Assembly (NCBI GenBank): GCA_016642085.1 | Contig: VOQV01000004.1 | Span: forward strand, 1-64,000 | DNA: 64,000 bases | Direction of reading: 5' to 3' | Origin: Pantoea sp. Brub | Lineage (GTDB): Bacteria; Pseudomonadota; Gammaproteobacteria; Enterobacterales; Enterobacteriaceae | Shown here: piece after piece, positions 51,396 through 62,997 of the stretch | Layout: each line of letters begins with the position of its first letter | Numbering within the stretch: the first letter of the stretch is position 1 | Made by a program: the position numbers and the translations under genes | Notes under the pieces: model-generated | What the model was told of the DNA's origin: nothing | Seen by the model: only the letters and a program-made list of their open reading frames with translations | The model's database searches: none

Positions 51396-52097
51396 ATGTT
51401 ACAATCACCTATTGAATTTAAAGCTGGTGATTTTACTTTATCCGTCATATATTTGTATCATCATGAACCTGAAATAATATGTAAAGCAATTAAGAAAAAA
51501 ATCAGTCAATTTCCTCTTTTCTTTGAAAATATACCAGTAGTATTAAATATTGCAGGATTAAATAACAAAGTTAATTGGAAAAATATGCAAGAAGCTATTT
51601 TATCTACAGGAATTTACATAGTAGGAGTCATAGGGTGTAAAGATATTGTTTTAAGAGATATTATATTAAATCTTGGCATACCAATATTAACTGAGAGGAA
51701 AAAAAATGAAAATAAATGTATTAAATCTATTTCAGATTATCCTGTAGCTTATAATAAAATGTTGTGTAATAAAACTACAGTTATTAATACGCCTGTTCGT
51801 TCTGGACAACAAATTTATTCACGTAATTCAGATTTAATTGTGATTGCTAATGTGAATACTGGAGCTGAATTAATATCGGATGGCAATATTCATATTTATG
51901 GAGTTATGCGTGGTCGTGCAATAGCTGGTGCTAGTGGAGATCATAGTTGTTACATATTTTGCAGCTATTTAGTAGCAGAATTAGTTTCAATTGCTGGAAA
52001 ATATTGGGTTATGGATCAAATACCACAGAAGTTTTTTTATAAATCTACATCCCTTTATCTTAAACAAGATATTCTTACTATGCAAGAACTTAATTGA
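51396..52097 (+). CDS. minC: Septum site-determining protein MinC
   Basis: 233 aa; RSGQQIYSRNSDLIVIANVNTGAELISDGNIHIYGVMRGRAIAGASG; followed by minD-minE. Confidence 0.95.
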   Translation: MLQSPIEFKAGDFTLSVIYLYHHEPEIICKAIKKKISQFPLFFENIPVVLNIAGLNNKVNWKNMQEAILSTGIYIVGVIGCKDIVLRDIILNLGIPILTERKKNENKCIKSISDYPVAYNKMLCNKTTVINTPVRSGQQIYSRNSDLIVIANVNTGAELISDGNIHIYGVMRGRAIAGASGDHSCYIFCSYLVAELVSIAGKYWVMDQIPQKFFYKSTSLYLKQDILTMQELN

Positions 52098-52133
52098 TTA
52101 TTTATAATTTGTTTTTTAAGGAATTTAATATTT

Positions 52134-52943
52134 ATGGCATGTATTATTGTGATAACATCAGGTAAAGGAGGAGTTGGTAAGACTACATCAAGTGCAGCTA
52201 TAGCTACTGGTTTGGCATATAGAGGAAAAAAAACAGTAGTTATTGATTTTGATATTGGATTACGTAATCTTGATTTAATAATGGGATGTGAAAGACGTGT
52301 AGTATATGATTTTATTAATGTTATTCAAGGAGATGTAAAATTAAATCAAGCATTAATTAAAGATAAACTCAATGAAAAATTGTACATTTTACCAGCTTCT
52401 CAAACACGCAATAAAGATTCATTAACTTATAAAGGTGTAGAACAGGTACTCAACAATCTTGCTGATATGGCATTTGATTTTATCATCTGTGATTCACCAG
52501 CTGGAATTGAATTAGGTGCATTAATAGCTATTTATTTTGCTGATGAAGCAATTATTACTACTAATCCAGAAGTTTCATCCGTAAGAGATTCTGATCGTAT
52601 TATTGGCATAATATCTTCAAAATCTAGAAAAGCAGAAAATAATCAAAAGCCAGTTAAAGAACATTTATTAATCACGAGATATAATCCAATTCGTGTTAAT
52701 GCTGGTCATATGCTAAGTATGACAGACATTTTAGATATTTTACATATTCCTTTGATAGGAGTCATTCCAGAAGATAACTTAGTATTAAATGCTTCTAATC
52801 AAGGAAAACCAATAATTTTAGATCAATATTCTAATGCTGGGAAAGCATATGAAGATACTGTATCAAGATTACTTGGTGAAGTAGTACCCTTTCGGTTTAT
52901 TGCACAAAAGAAGGGATTTTTTAAACGTTTGTTTGGCAATTAA
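52134..52943 (+). CDS. minD: Septum site-determining ATPase MinD
   Basis: 269 aa; IIVITSGKGGVGKTTSSAAIATGLAYRGKKTVVIDFDIGLRNLDLIMGCERRVVYDFINV; amphipathic FKRLFG C-terminus. Confidence 0.98.
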   Translation: MACIIVITSGKGGVGKTTSSAAIATGLAYRGKKTVVIDFDIGLRNLDLIMGCERRVVYDFINVIQGDVKLNQALIKDKLNEKLYILPASQTRNKDSLTYKGVEQVLNNLADMAFDFIICDSPAGIELGALIAIYFADEAIITTNPEVSSVRDSDRIIGIISSKSRKAENNQKPVKEHLLITRYNPIRVNAGHMLSMTDILDILHIPLIGVIPEDNLVLNASNQGKPIILDQYSNAGKAYEDTVSRLLGEVVPFRFIAQKKGFFKRLFGN

Positions 52944-52946
52944 ATT

Positions 52947-53210
52947 ATGATAATATTTAATTTCTTTTTATCTAAAAAGAAAAATACTGCTGCTGTAGCA
53001 AAAGAGAGATTACAAATAATTACTTCAGAAGAAAATAGACATAGTAGGATTATTCCTTATTATTTTCCACAACTTCAAAAAGATATCATAGACATAATTT
53101 GCAAATATATTAAAATTGATCCAAAACTAGTTAATATTAAATTAGATAAAAATATTGATAATATTTCTACTTTGGAATTAAATATTATACTTTCTAGAAT
53201 ACAAAAATAA
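52947..53210 (+). CDS. minE: Cell division topological specificity factor MinE
   Basis: 87 aa; NTAAVAKERLQIITSEENRHSRIIPYYFPQLQKDIIDIICKYIKI. Confidence 0.95.
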   Translation: MIIFNFFLSKKKNTAAVAKERLQIITSEENRHSRIIPYYFPQLQKDIIDIICKYIKIDPKLVNIKLDKNIDNISTLELNIILSRIQK

Positions 53211-53276
53211 TTTGAAATTAAATAAATTATCTTTATTTTGATACATGCAAAATATTTTTTGTTGATTTTATTGAAG

Positions 53277-53963
53277 TTAATTACATAGATATATTGGGTT
53301 AGCAGTTTCTACCTGAATTATTTTATTTTGTTTTAATGCTCTTTGTGCAAGAGGTAACATATCTTCAGAAAAAGGTAATGATATATCACTTGCATAAAGA
53401 GATAACAAATGTCCAGTATATAATATAGGATTTATTTTCCAACCATTTCCAGATGTTATCCAACTATTATTAGTATTTCGTTGTTTTTTTATTTGTCTCA
53501 TTCTTTGAATAGCATCACAAGGTGTAAGCATACAATCATTTATTTTATTCACCCATACACCTTTCTCATTACGTTGATATTCACCCCAATAAATTTTACC
53601 TATTCGAGCATCAAGAGCTGTTAATACATGTGTTCCTTTATTTATTCTCCAAACTCCTTGTGCTAAAATTTCTAATGTAGAAATACCAACTATTTTTAAT
53701 GATAATCCAAATGCTAAACTATATGCTATACCAGTAGCTATTCGTATACCAGTAAAATTTCCTGGACCATAACTAAAAGCTAATAAATCAATCTCCATTA
53801 AATCAATCTTATTTTGTTTCAATAAATCATTAATTAATATTAAAATTCTATTAGAATGGTTATTTTTAGTTGTTTCTTGATATGTACTGATTTTGTGCTC
53901 TTTAAGCAATGATATAGAACATAGTTCAGTTACAGTATTTATAGCTAGTATACATATAGACAT
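53277..53963 (-). CDS. tsaB: tRNA threonylcarbamoyladenosine biosynthesis protein TsaB
   Basis: 228 aa; ILAINTVTELCSISLL, LLAFSYGPGNFTGIRIATGIAYSLAFGLSLKIVGISTLEILAQ. Confidence 0.94.
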   Translation of the reverse strand: MSICILAINTVTELCSISLLKEHKISTYQETTKNNHSNRILILINDLLKQNKIDLMEIDLLAFSYGPGNFTGIRIATGIAYSLAFGLSLKIVGISTLEILAQGVWRINKGTHVLTALDARIGKIYWGEYQRNEKGVWVNKINDCMLTPCDAIQRMRQIKKQRNTNNSWITSGNGWKINPILYTGHLLSLYASDISLPFSEDMLPLAQRALKQNKIIQVETANPIYLCN

Positions 53964-54648
53964 ATAATATCCGTATTATGATATATTTAACTTATTTGTA
54001 TAAAAAAAGTATTTGGATCTAATTGGGTTAATTGATATTTTTTAGCACATAAATTCAATAACATTTTATACAGGTAATAAATACCAATGTATCAATTTAA
54101 TATTTTTGAAATGTTTTATTGCATAATAAATTAATAATTCAAAATTATTTATCTACAGTGACTTATTATTTTATGGATATTATTAAAAGTTTTTTAAATG
54201 TATAATTGTCCATTAAACATACTATAAATATAACAATATTTTTCTGTTTTGTATATAAAATATTATTTAATCAGTTCATGTATTTAAAAGTCACACAATA
54301 AATATAATTTGATTATTAAAGATAATAATCAATACAATCAATATTTTATTACATATATTTCAATATCAATGATTAGTCTTAGTTCTTTAAATTACTTTAT
54401 CCAATTGTGAGATATTATAGTTGCAGCATGTTTTGTATTTAATGTTTTGATATTTCATTATTTAGTTATTAACATATAATTCATCATATTTTAAAAAAAT
54501 ATATTTTATATTTTTTTAATTTATAACTAATCTTAATTGAAAGGTATCTTGATATCATCGTTATAATTAATTATTATTTTTACATACATTAATCCGCATC
54601 CAATTTAATATATTGTGTTAATTGGAGTTATTTATTTTTCAAGTTAAT

Positions 54649-55365
54649 CTAATTTTTAGTCAATATTGCATTTAAAAATCTTTGCAATATTTCTATTAAA
54701 ATTAAAGAAAAGATTATTATATATATATAATCTTTCGAAACATGAAATCCAAAACCGTCTAATATTAGTGACAATCCAGTTAATAATATAAACAATAAAC
54801 ATATATTTAATATTTTAGGATTTTTGATAATAAATTTATTTAATATTTTTGAAGAAAATAATGTAATTATTATTCCAAATATAATAGCTACTATAATTAT
54901 AGTTAAATTATTTATTATACTGATTGCTGTAATTATTGAATCAATTGAAAAACATATATCTAATATTACTATTTGTATAATAATGTACCAAAAATTACTA
55001 TAAATTATTTTATGTGATTTTTTTATTTTCATATGATTACAATTTTTATAAATTTCAATAATAGATTTAAATAATAAAAAAAAACCTCCAATTAAAAATA
55101 ATAAATTTTTACTAGAAAAAACAAAATTGTTAATTTTAAAAAGATATTTGTTAAATGTTATTAACCAAAAAAATAACATAACTAAACATAAACGCATTAT
55201 TAATGCTAATGATAATCCTACAAAACGTGCATAATTTTGTTGTTTAGATGGCAATTTATTAATTAATATAGTTAATACAACAACATTATCTATGCTAAGT
55301 ATTATTTCTAATGAAATAAGAGTGATGACTTTAATCCAAATAGATGGATTTAGAAAAATCTCCAT
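54649..55365 (-). CDS. yoaE: TerC-family membrane protein, truncated YoaE (TerC domain only)
   Basis: 238 aa; MEIFLNPSIWIKVITLISLEIILSIDNVVVLTILINKLPSKQQNYARFVGLSLALIMRL; resembles the N-terminal half of E. coli YoaE and is divergent from manX as in E. coli. Confidence 0.85.
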   Translation of the reverse strand: MEIFLNPSIWIKVITLISLEIILSIDNVVVLTILINKLPSKQQNYARFVGLSLALIMRLCLVMLFFWLITFNKYLFKINNFVFSSKNLLFLIGGFFLLFKSIIEIYKNCNHMKIKKSHKIIYSNFWYIIIQIVILDICFSIDSIITAISIINNLTIIIVAIIFGIIITLFSSKILNKFIIKNPKILNICLLFILLTGLSLILDGFGFHVSKDYIYIIIFSLILIEILQRFLNAILTKN

Positions 55366-55748
55366 AGTTTAATATTAAAAATATAATAAGTTAATTAAAA
55401 TTGTATTTATAATCATATTAAATATGTAAAATTAAAATAATATTAATTGATTTTTATATACATATTTAAATAATATTTAAATATTAATTTAGTATAAAAG
55501 ATAATTTTAATCTATTAATTTTAAATAAATAATTTAACAAAAAACAAATTTATCTAAAATTAAAAAAAATTAATTTTTTAGAAGTTAATAATAAAGGATA
55601 ATGATCACATAATTTGTTCTTTTGGTCACTAAAACCATAGATTAAAATTAATAATTTTAATTAAATTTAATTATATTATACTTTTTAAATATATATTGAG
55701 ATAATACAATGATTTTTTTTTGCAATTATATGTTAAATAATATAGGAG

Positions 55749-56726
55749 ATGAAACAAGTGACTATTGCTATTATAATTGGTACTCATGGATGGGTGGCAG
55801 AACAGTTACTTAAAGCTGCAGAAATGTTAATAGGAGATCAACAAAACATTGAATTTGTAGATTTTGTTCCAGGTGAAAATACAGAAACTTTAATCGAAAA
55901 ATATCAACAAAAAATTCAAAAATTGAATACTTCAAAAGGTTTAATTTTTTTAGTTGATACTTGGGGTGGAAGTCCATTTAATGCTGCTAATCATATAGTT
56001 TCTAAAAAAGATAATTACGATGTCATAGTTGGAATAAATATTCCAATGTTAATAGAAATATTGATGGTAAGAGAAGATAATCCTAATTTTCAAGACCTTG
56101 TATCTATTGCAATTAAAACTGGTCGTAAAGGGATAAAAGCATTAAAAACTCAATTAGATGATTTAAATAATATCTCATTATATACAAATAAACCAATATG
56201 TAAAGAAGAAATAAAACCAGGATTATTAAATAATATGAAAATTGCTTTAGTTCGTATTGATGATCGTTTAATACATGGCCAAATTACAATGGATTGGGCA
56301 AAAAAAACAAATGTCACACGCATAATTGTTGTAAATAATGAAGTGTCACAAGATAATGTACGTAAAATGTTATTACAACAATCTACACCACCTGGCATTA
56401 TGTCTCATGTCATAAATGTAGATAAAATGGCACGTATTTGGAATAATCCTAATTATAGTCAAGATATTGTTATGTTATTATTTACTAATCCGACTGATAT
56501 ATTAAATGTTATAACACAAGGAGTTAATATTCAAAGCGTTAATATAGGTGGAATGTCTTTTAAAAAGGAGAAAATAAGAGTAAGTGATGCAGTATCAGTA
56601 GACCAGCAGGATATTTTGGCATTTAAAAAATTACATGATCTTAATATTGAATTAGAAATTAGAAAAGTGTCAAGTGATCAGAAAATAAAGATTATGGATT
56701 TAATTGATAAATTGAATATTATATAA
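55749..56726 (+). CDS. manX: PTS mannose EIIAB component ManX
   Basis: 325 aa; VTIAIIIGTHGWVAEQLLKAAEML, FLVDTWGGSPFNAANHIV, LVRIDDRLIHGQITMDWAKKTNVTRIIVVNNEV. GTG at codon 4 is an alternative start. Confidence 0.96.
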   Translation: MKQVTIAIIIGTHGWVAEQLLKAAEMLIGDQQNIEFVDFVPGENTETLIEKYQQKIQKLNTSKGLIFLVDTWGGSPFNAANHIVSKKDNYDVIVGINIPMLIEILMVREDNPNFQDLVSIAIKTGRKGIKALKTQLDDLNNISLYTNKPICKEEIKPGLLNNMKIALVRIDDRLIHGQITMDWAKKTNVTRIIVVNNEVSQDNVRKMLLQQSTPPGIMSHVINVDKMARIWNNPNYSQDIVMLLFTNPTDILNVITQGVNIQSVNIGGMSFKKEKIRVSDAVSVDQQDILAFKKLHDLNIELEIRKVSSDQKIKIMDLIDKLNII

Positions 56727-56795
56727 TATTCAATCTTATTCATTTTTATATGATTATAACAAGGTTATTTTTATTGATTTTGATGAGACAAAAAT

Positions 56796-57596
56796 ATGGA
56801 TATGACTATCTTACAAATTATATTGATATTTATAATTGCTTGTATTTCTGGCATGGGTTCAGTTTTAGATGAATTTCAATTTCATCGTCCACTAGTTGCT
56901 TGTACATTAGTTGGAGCAATACTAGGAAATATTAAATCAGGTATTGTTATAGGTGGAACATTAGAAATGATTGCTCTTGGATGGATGAATATCGGTGCAG
57001 CTCTTGCTCCTGATGCTGCTCTTGCATCAATGATTTCTACCATTTTAGTGATCGCCGGTGGACAAAGTCAAGGTGCTGGTATTGCGTTAGCTATCCCACT
57101 TGCTGCGGCAGGACAAGTTCTTACTATTATAGTACGTACTATTACTGTTGCTTTTCAACATGCTGCTGATAGAGCTGCAGAAAAAGGTAATTTAAAAGCC
57201 ATTTCATTTATTCATATTGTAGCATTGTTATTGCAAGCAATGCGTGTTGCTATACCAGTATTAATTATTGCTGTGTCAGTGAATGTTAGTATTGTTCGTG
57301 ATTTTTTTAATATCATTCCACCAGTAGTTACTCATGGTTTAGATATAGCTGGAGGGATAATAGTAGTGGTCGGCTATGCTATGGTTATTAATATGATGCG
57401 TGCAAATTATTTAATGCCTTTTTTCTATTTAGGTTTCGTTACAGCTGCATTTACTAATTTTAATTTAGTAGCATTTGGTATAATTGGAGCAATAATGTCT
57501 TTAATTTATATGCAACTTCATCCAAAATATAATCAGTCAGTAAATGTGTCTAAACATAATAAATTAAATAATGAATTTGATAATGAACTTGATTAA
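56796..57596 (+). CDS. manY: PTS mannose EIIC component ManY
   Basis: 266 aa; MTILQIILIFIIACISGMGSVLDEFQFHRPLVACTLVGAILGNIKSGIVIGGTLEMIALGWMNIGAALAPDAALAS. Confidence 0.97.
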   Translation: MDMTILQIILIFIIACISGMGSVLDEFQFHRPLVACTLVGAILGNIKSGIVIGGTLEMIALGWMNIGAALAPDAALASMISTILVIAGGQSQGAGIALAIPLAAAGQVLTIIVRTITVAFQHAADRAAEKGNLKAISFIHIVALLLQAMRVAIPVLIIAVSVNVSIVRDFFNIIPPVVTHGLDIAGGIIVVVGYAMVINMMRANYLMPFFYLGFVTAAFTNFNLVAFGIIGAIMSLIYMQLHPKYNQSVNVSKHNKLNNEFDNELD

Positions 57597-57604
57597 ATAA
57601 TTAT

Positions 57605-58465
57605 ATGAGAATTCAAATCATGAGCGAACAATTGAAATTAACAAAAAAACTAACATTAAATGATATAAGTGCTGTATTTATAAGATCTAATTTACTCCAG
57701 GGTTCATGGAATTTTGAACGTATGCAAGCACTTGGATTTTGTTTTTCTATGGTACCTGTTATTCGTCGTCTTTATTCACATAATATTGAAGAACGTAAAA
57801 AAGCAATTAAACGTCAATTAGAATTTTTCAATACACATCCATATGTTGTAGCTCCTATTTTAGGAGTAACTATGGCAATGGAAGAACAAAGAGCAAATGG
57901 AGTAAATATTGATGACAGGGCAATTAATAGTATTAAAGTAGGTTTAATGGGACCATTAGCTGGAGTAGGAGATCCAATTTTTTGGGGTACAATACGCCCA
58001 GTATTAGCAGCATTGGGAGCTGGTATTGCAATGACTGGTAATATCGTAGGTCCATTGTTGTTTTTTATTTTATTTAATGTAATTCGTGTAGTTATTCTTT
58101 ATTCTGGAATTAATTATGGATACAAAAAGGGTATTAATATAGTTAATGATATGGGTAATAATTTACTACAAAAACTTACAGAAGGATCATCTATTTTAGG
58201 TTTATTTGTTATGGGTGCATTAGTTAATAAGTGGACTCATGTTAATATTCCATTAGTAATTTCAGATATTCAAGATAGTGCTGGTAAACATGTGATTACT
58301 ACTGTTCAATCTATATTGGATCAATTATTACCAGGTATAATTCCTCTTTTATTAACTTTAGTTTGTATGTGGTTATTAAAAAATAAAATAAATGCATTGT
58401 GGATTATAATGGGATTTTTCGTCATAGGTATTTTAGGTGCTTTAACTGGTTTATTAACTTTATAG
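57605..58465 (+). CDS. manZ: PTS mannose EIID component ManZ
   Basis: 286 aa; LTLNDISAVFIRSNLLQGSWNFERMQALGFCFSMVPVIRRLY, GPLAGVGDPIFWGTIRPVLAALGAGIAMTGN. Confidence 0.97.
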   Translation: MRIQIMSEQLKLTKKLTLNDISAVFIRSNLLQGSWNFERMQALGFCFSMVPVIRRLYSHNIEERKKAIKRQLEFFNTHPYVVAPILGVTMAMEEQRANGVNIDDRAINSIKVGLMGPLAGVGDPIFWGTIRPVLAALGAGIAMTGNIVGPLLFFILFNVIRVVILYSGINYGYKKGINIVNDMGNNLLQKLTEGSSILGLFVMGALVNKWTHVNIPLVISDIQDSAGKHVITTVQSILDQLLPGIIPLLLTLVCMWLLKNKINALWIIMGFFVIGILGALTGLLTL

Positions 58466-58509
58466 CCAAATATTTGGGAGCAAAGCTCCCAAATATTTGG
58501 CTATAAAGT
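58457..58509 (+). repeat. 25-bp perfect hairpin overlapping the manZ stop codon
   Basis: ACTTTATAGCCAAATATTTGGGAGC-aaa-GCTCCCAAATATTTGGCTATAAAGT; the TAG stop (58463-58465) lies in the left arm. Confidence 0.85.
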
Positions 58510-59579
58510 ATTTATATTTATTAAAATAAATGATATATTTTATAATTAATTTTTTATTCATTTAAACATTACATATAATTTTTAAGATTGACTAATTTTA
58601 AATATATTAAAATAACTATTAAATTAATCAGAATATTTTCTATTACATAACTAATTTTTATTATGCTATCATTCACTTAATTTATATATCCTTACAACCA
58701 TAAAATAACATACAAAAATTTTTTTAGATTAACCAATCCATTAAAACAAAACAACTAACATAAAAACTGATACTTAAATTGAATATATACAACCATGGCT
58801 GCAAATTAACAGTAAATTTTTAAATACAAGATAATGTACTTTGATGTTATATTAAAATGATTAAAAATTTTAATACATTGTTACTTTAACATATATAATA
58901 TTATTTTTTTTAGAATATAATTGTTTGAATTTAATTTAAATAATTCATCATTGATAAATAATGATATAAATTATTTATCAATCTATTCATCAAAATAAGT
59001 ATTTTAATTAATTATATACAAATAATATAATTAATATTATATATATTCATAAAATTTATTTTTTATAACACTTGACATATTATACAAACCCAAGTGTTTC
59101 TAATACTAATCAACATAAATTAATTTAATATTTAGTATTATTAATAATAAATATTAAACTAATGTTAATTTTTAGATATTATTGTCAGTCAATATATCAA
59201 TACAATAAATATCGTCGTGTTATATATATATTTATAAGTAAATTAATTATATAAGAATATTGTTAATAAAATTATTTATTTTTTATTATAATGTTTTTGG
59301 AATTTAAGTTATTAATAATGTTAATAATTTTAATTGTTTGTAATTATCAAGTAACTAATTGCTTATAATTATTTACACAACATGAAAATAAATAATTAAG
59401 TATATAGTGGTTTTTTTAAATTAATAATAAAAATATTGTATTCACATACACAAAATCATAAATTGTATATAATAATATCTATAATATTAATGAAATACTA
59501 ACTAATAATATGTTTAATATAAACTAACTGTAGTGATACTTAAATACAATAAATATTTACAAATATATGGAATAGTCAA

Positions 59580-61022
59580 ATGTTACATCCTATCAGAAGA
59601 ACTAAAATTGTTATTACTTTAGGACCAGCTACTGATTGTGAAGAGACACTAAAAAAAATAATTGTTGCAGGAGCTAATGTAATAAGGCTGAACTTTTCTC
59701 ATGATACATCAAAAAATCATCAATTGCGAGCTCATAAAGTACGAAAAATTGCTAATAAACTTGGTTGTCACGTAGCAATTTTAGCTGATTTACAAGGACC
59801 TAAAATTCGTATATCTAATTTCAAAAATAATCAAGTATATCTTAACAGTGGAGATACATTTATATTAGATGCTAATTTAAATAAAGATCAAGGAGATAAA
59901 AACTGTGTTGGCATAGATTATAAAAACCTAATTTATGATGTTCAACCAGACAATATACTTTTGCTAGACGATGGAAAAATTCAATTAAAAATAATAAAAA
60001 TAAGTGATATGAAAATTTTTACTAAAATTATTGTAGGTGGTTTTATATCTAATAGTAAAGGAATTAACAAATTGAATGGTGGATTATCAGCTCAATCTTT
60101 AACTGAAAAAGATAAAAAAGATATTATTACTGTTGCTAAAATCAATGCAGAGTATTTAGCAATTTCTTTTCCAAAAAGTGGTCAGGATATCAATTATGTT
60201 CGTTCTTTAGCTCGAAATGCAGGTTGTCAAGCTAAATTAGTAGCGAAAATTGAAAGAGCAGAAGCAGTTATCAAACAAGAAACCATAGATGATATTATTT
60301 TAGCATCAGATGCAGTAATGATTGCTAGAGGTGATCTAGGAGTGGAAATAGGATATCCAGAACTAGTTGGAATTCAAAAATCTTTAATTAACAGGGCACG
60401 TAAATTCAATCGTACAATAATTACCGCAACTCAAATGATGGAGTCAATGATTAATAGTCCACTTCCCACTAGAGCAGAAGTTATGGATGTAGCTAATGCT
60501 GTTTTAGATGGTACAGATGCTGTCATGTTATCATCTGAAACTGCAATAGGTAAATATCCTATAGAAACTGTTTCTAGTATGGCTAAAGTGTGTTTAGGTG
60601 CAGAGAAAATTTCCAATATTAATACATCTAGACATAGATTAAATATTATTTTTGATAATGTAGAAGAAGCAATAGCAATATCTGCTATGTATACTGCTAA
60701 CCATTTACAAGGTGTAACTGCAATTATTACAATGACTGAATCTGGACGCATACCCTTAATAACTTCTCGTATTTTATCTAGATTACCAATCTTTGCTATG
60801 TCACGTCACCAATATACATTAAATTTGATAACATTATACCGTGGTGTAACTCCAATATTTTTTAATAGTGATAACAAAGGGGTATCAGCTGCCAATGATG
60901 CTATAAATTTATTGAAAGATCAAGGTTATTTAAACTCTGGCGATTTAGTAATTGTTACACAAGGTGATGTAATGGGAATTACAGGTACAACAAATACAGT
61001 TCGTGTGTTATGTGTCTTATAA
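59580..61022 (+). CDS. pykA: Pyruvate kinase II (PykA)
   Basis: 480 aa; [107 protein letters not shown]; near znu genes as pykA is in E. coli. Confidence 0.93.
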   Translation: MLHPIRRTKIVITLGPATDCEETLKKIIVAGANVIRLNFSHDTSKNHQLRAHKVRKIANKLGCHVAILADLQGPKIRISNFKNNQVYLNSGDTFILDANLNKDQGDKNCVGIDYKNLIYDVQPDNILLLDDGKIQLKIIKISDMKIFTKIIVGGFISNSKGINKLNGGLSAQSLTEKDKKDIITVAKINAEYLAISFPKSGQDINYVRSLARNAGCQAKLVAKIERAEAVIKQETIDDIILASDAVMIARGDLGVEIGYPELVGIQKSLINRARKFNRTIITATQMMESMINSPLPTRAEVMDVANAVLDGTDAVMLSSETAIGKYPIETVSSMAKVCLGAEKISNINTSRHRLNIIFDNVEEAIAISAMYTANHLQGVTAIITMTESGRIPLITSRILSRLPIFAMSRHQYTLNLITLYRGVTPIFFNSDNKGVSAANDAINLLKDQGYLNSGDLVIVTQGDVMGITGTTNTVRVLCVL

Positions 61023-62030
61023 ATTTATATTCTTATAAACTTTTCTATAACCGTTTTGCAGTATTTTAAGATTTTTAATAATGTTAATATATATTCTAAA
61101 GGATATTAAATAGAAATATTCTATTTGTTCATTTATTATACTTGTTATTTAATGATAATATATTCTTAACAAATCATCATTTATTTAATTATTTATATAT
61201 ATTTCTAATTTTGAGTAATATTATTGTCTTACAGAGAGAATAGGTATAATATTATTTACATATCTTTATTCAACGTCCTGTACTGGCTAAAGTAGCTTTA
61301 TAAATTAACAATAATTTAATAAATTGACTACTTTTCCCATAATTTTGATTTGGTAAATAATAATTCTTAATATATTTATTTTACAGAATTTATACAACAT
61401 TTAATTTTTAACTGTCATTCTTTGCATGCATTATGTCTTCCAAAATTACACTTTAAGTAATGCCAATAATAATCTATAAATAGATTACTTTATCATGAAA
61501 TATTTTTGATATTAATTGCCATTTTAGAACTAATAACATAGCAGGAATATTTACAGACAAATAATGAGTAACTATCAGTAAATATTTTTTCTAATTTATC
61601 TAAAATAAAATCTGTAATTGTAATAGGCAATAAAATTATACTTATTAATATAATAATGAATAATCAATATTTTAATTTTAAAATAAATATTTAACATTTC
61701 CGTATATATACAAAATCATTTTTTATGCATATTTTATATCAACTTATATATTGAATTTAATAAATAAAAAATGTTCATGTAATTTTTGTGTAATTTTAAT
61801 ATTTTAAAATATTGAATAAATAATTAAAAAATAAATAACTTTTTAAATATAAAAATTTATTTATTATTTTTTTAAATATTCAATATAATTTAAATATTAA
61901 ATAGTATATATGCTATGTTAAATATAAATACTGTCTTAGATAAAACAGTATTTATAATAATAAAATTATTCCATACCAAACATCAAATGCTATAAAATGA
62001 AATTTATTTAAATATATATTTGATAAAAAA

Positions 62031-62966
62031 TTATTTATCTAAACAATCTTTATATTGATTAGTTAATTGTAATAAAAATTCAATATAACTATTTTTGGAT
62101 AATTTTATATTCATACCTAATGGATCGAGAATTCCTTTATGTACTTTCATTCCTTTAATTATATTATCAATAATACTAGATTTAAATTGTGGTTCTGAAA
62201 AAACACAATAAACTTTTTTGTTAATTAACTGATTTTTGATATGATTTACACTATATATACCAAAATTTATTTCAGGATGATTGGTAAAATATCCAAGAGG
62301 AGATAAACCATAATATTGTTCAAAATATGCATAAGCATCATGAAAAACAAAATATCCTTTATTTTTAATATTATGCAGTCTTTTAGTAATAATATGACTG
62401 ACATTATTAATAGATTTTATAAATAGTTTTAAATTATCATCAAGTTTTCTTTTTTTATCTGGCATTATTTTTATTAGTTTATTATGGACTGCAATTGCAA
62501 TTTTTTTTGCTATTTTAGGAGACATCCATAAATGAATATTAAATAATTGTTGATCTATAGGTTTATTTAAAATATTTTTTATCGTATGTTTTTTGATATT
62601 GTCATGTTTTGTATTGTCTATTTTAATAAGTAAAGAATTGACTCCTTTGATATTTGAAATTATAAGATGTTTTTTAACAGGCACCATCATAGTAGTTTGA
62701 TTCATAAAAAAATCTAAACCAGGACCGCTCCAAACTATTAAATCGGCATTTTTAATTTTTTTTATATCTGAAGGTCGTAAAATATAATTATGTTCAGATG
62801 CACCATCAGGTACAATGACATTGATTTTAGTAACACCATCAGCAATAGCTGATACAATAAAACCTATTGGTTTTAAAGAAACTACTATATCTGCATTTAC
62901 GGACCATGTCGTTAAGATTAAAAAACATGTTTGTATAAAAACCAGTATTTTTTTGCTATATATCAT
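62031..62966 (-). CDS. znuA: Zinc ABC transporter substrate-binding protein ZnuA
   Basis: 311 aa; signal peptide, [60 protein letters not shown]; divergent from znuC. Confidence 0.94.
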   Translation of the reverse strand: MIYSKKILVFIQTCFLILTTWSVNADIVVSLKPIGFIVSAIADGVTKINVIVPDGASEHNYILRPSDIKKIKNADLIVWSGPGLDFFMNQTTMMVPVKKHLIISNIKGVNSLLIKIDNTKHDNIKKHTIKNILNKPIDQQLFNIHLWMSPKIAKKIAIAVHNKLIKIMPDKKRKLDDNLKLFIKSINNVSHIITKRLHNIKNKGYFVFHDAYAYFEQYYGLSPLGYFTNHPEINFGIYSVNHIKNQLINKKVYCVFSEPQFKSSIIDNIIKGMKVHKGILDPLGMNIKLSKNSYIEFLLQLTNQYKDCLDK

Positions 62967-62997
62967 AATGAGTTATTTAATTTACATGAAAATTATG

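Noticed and set aside
54015-54115. Short minus-strand frame reading ...YLYKMLLNLCAKKYQLTQLDPNTFFIQIS*
   Set aside because: Looks faintly coding, but it is only about 30 codons and I could not assign it to any family; possible remnant, not supportable.
60431-60751. 106-aa ORF antisense to pykA
   Set aside because: Antisense to a conserved CDS, no motif or homologue recognised.
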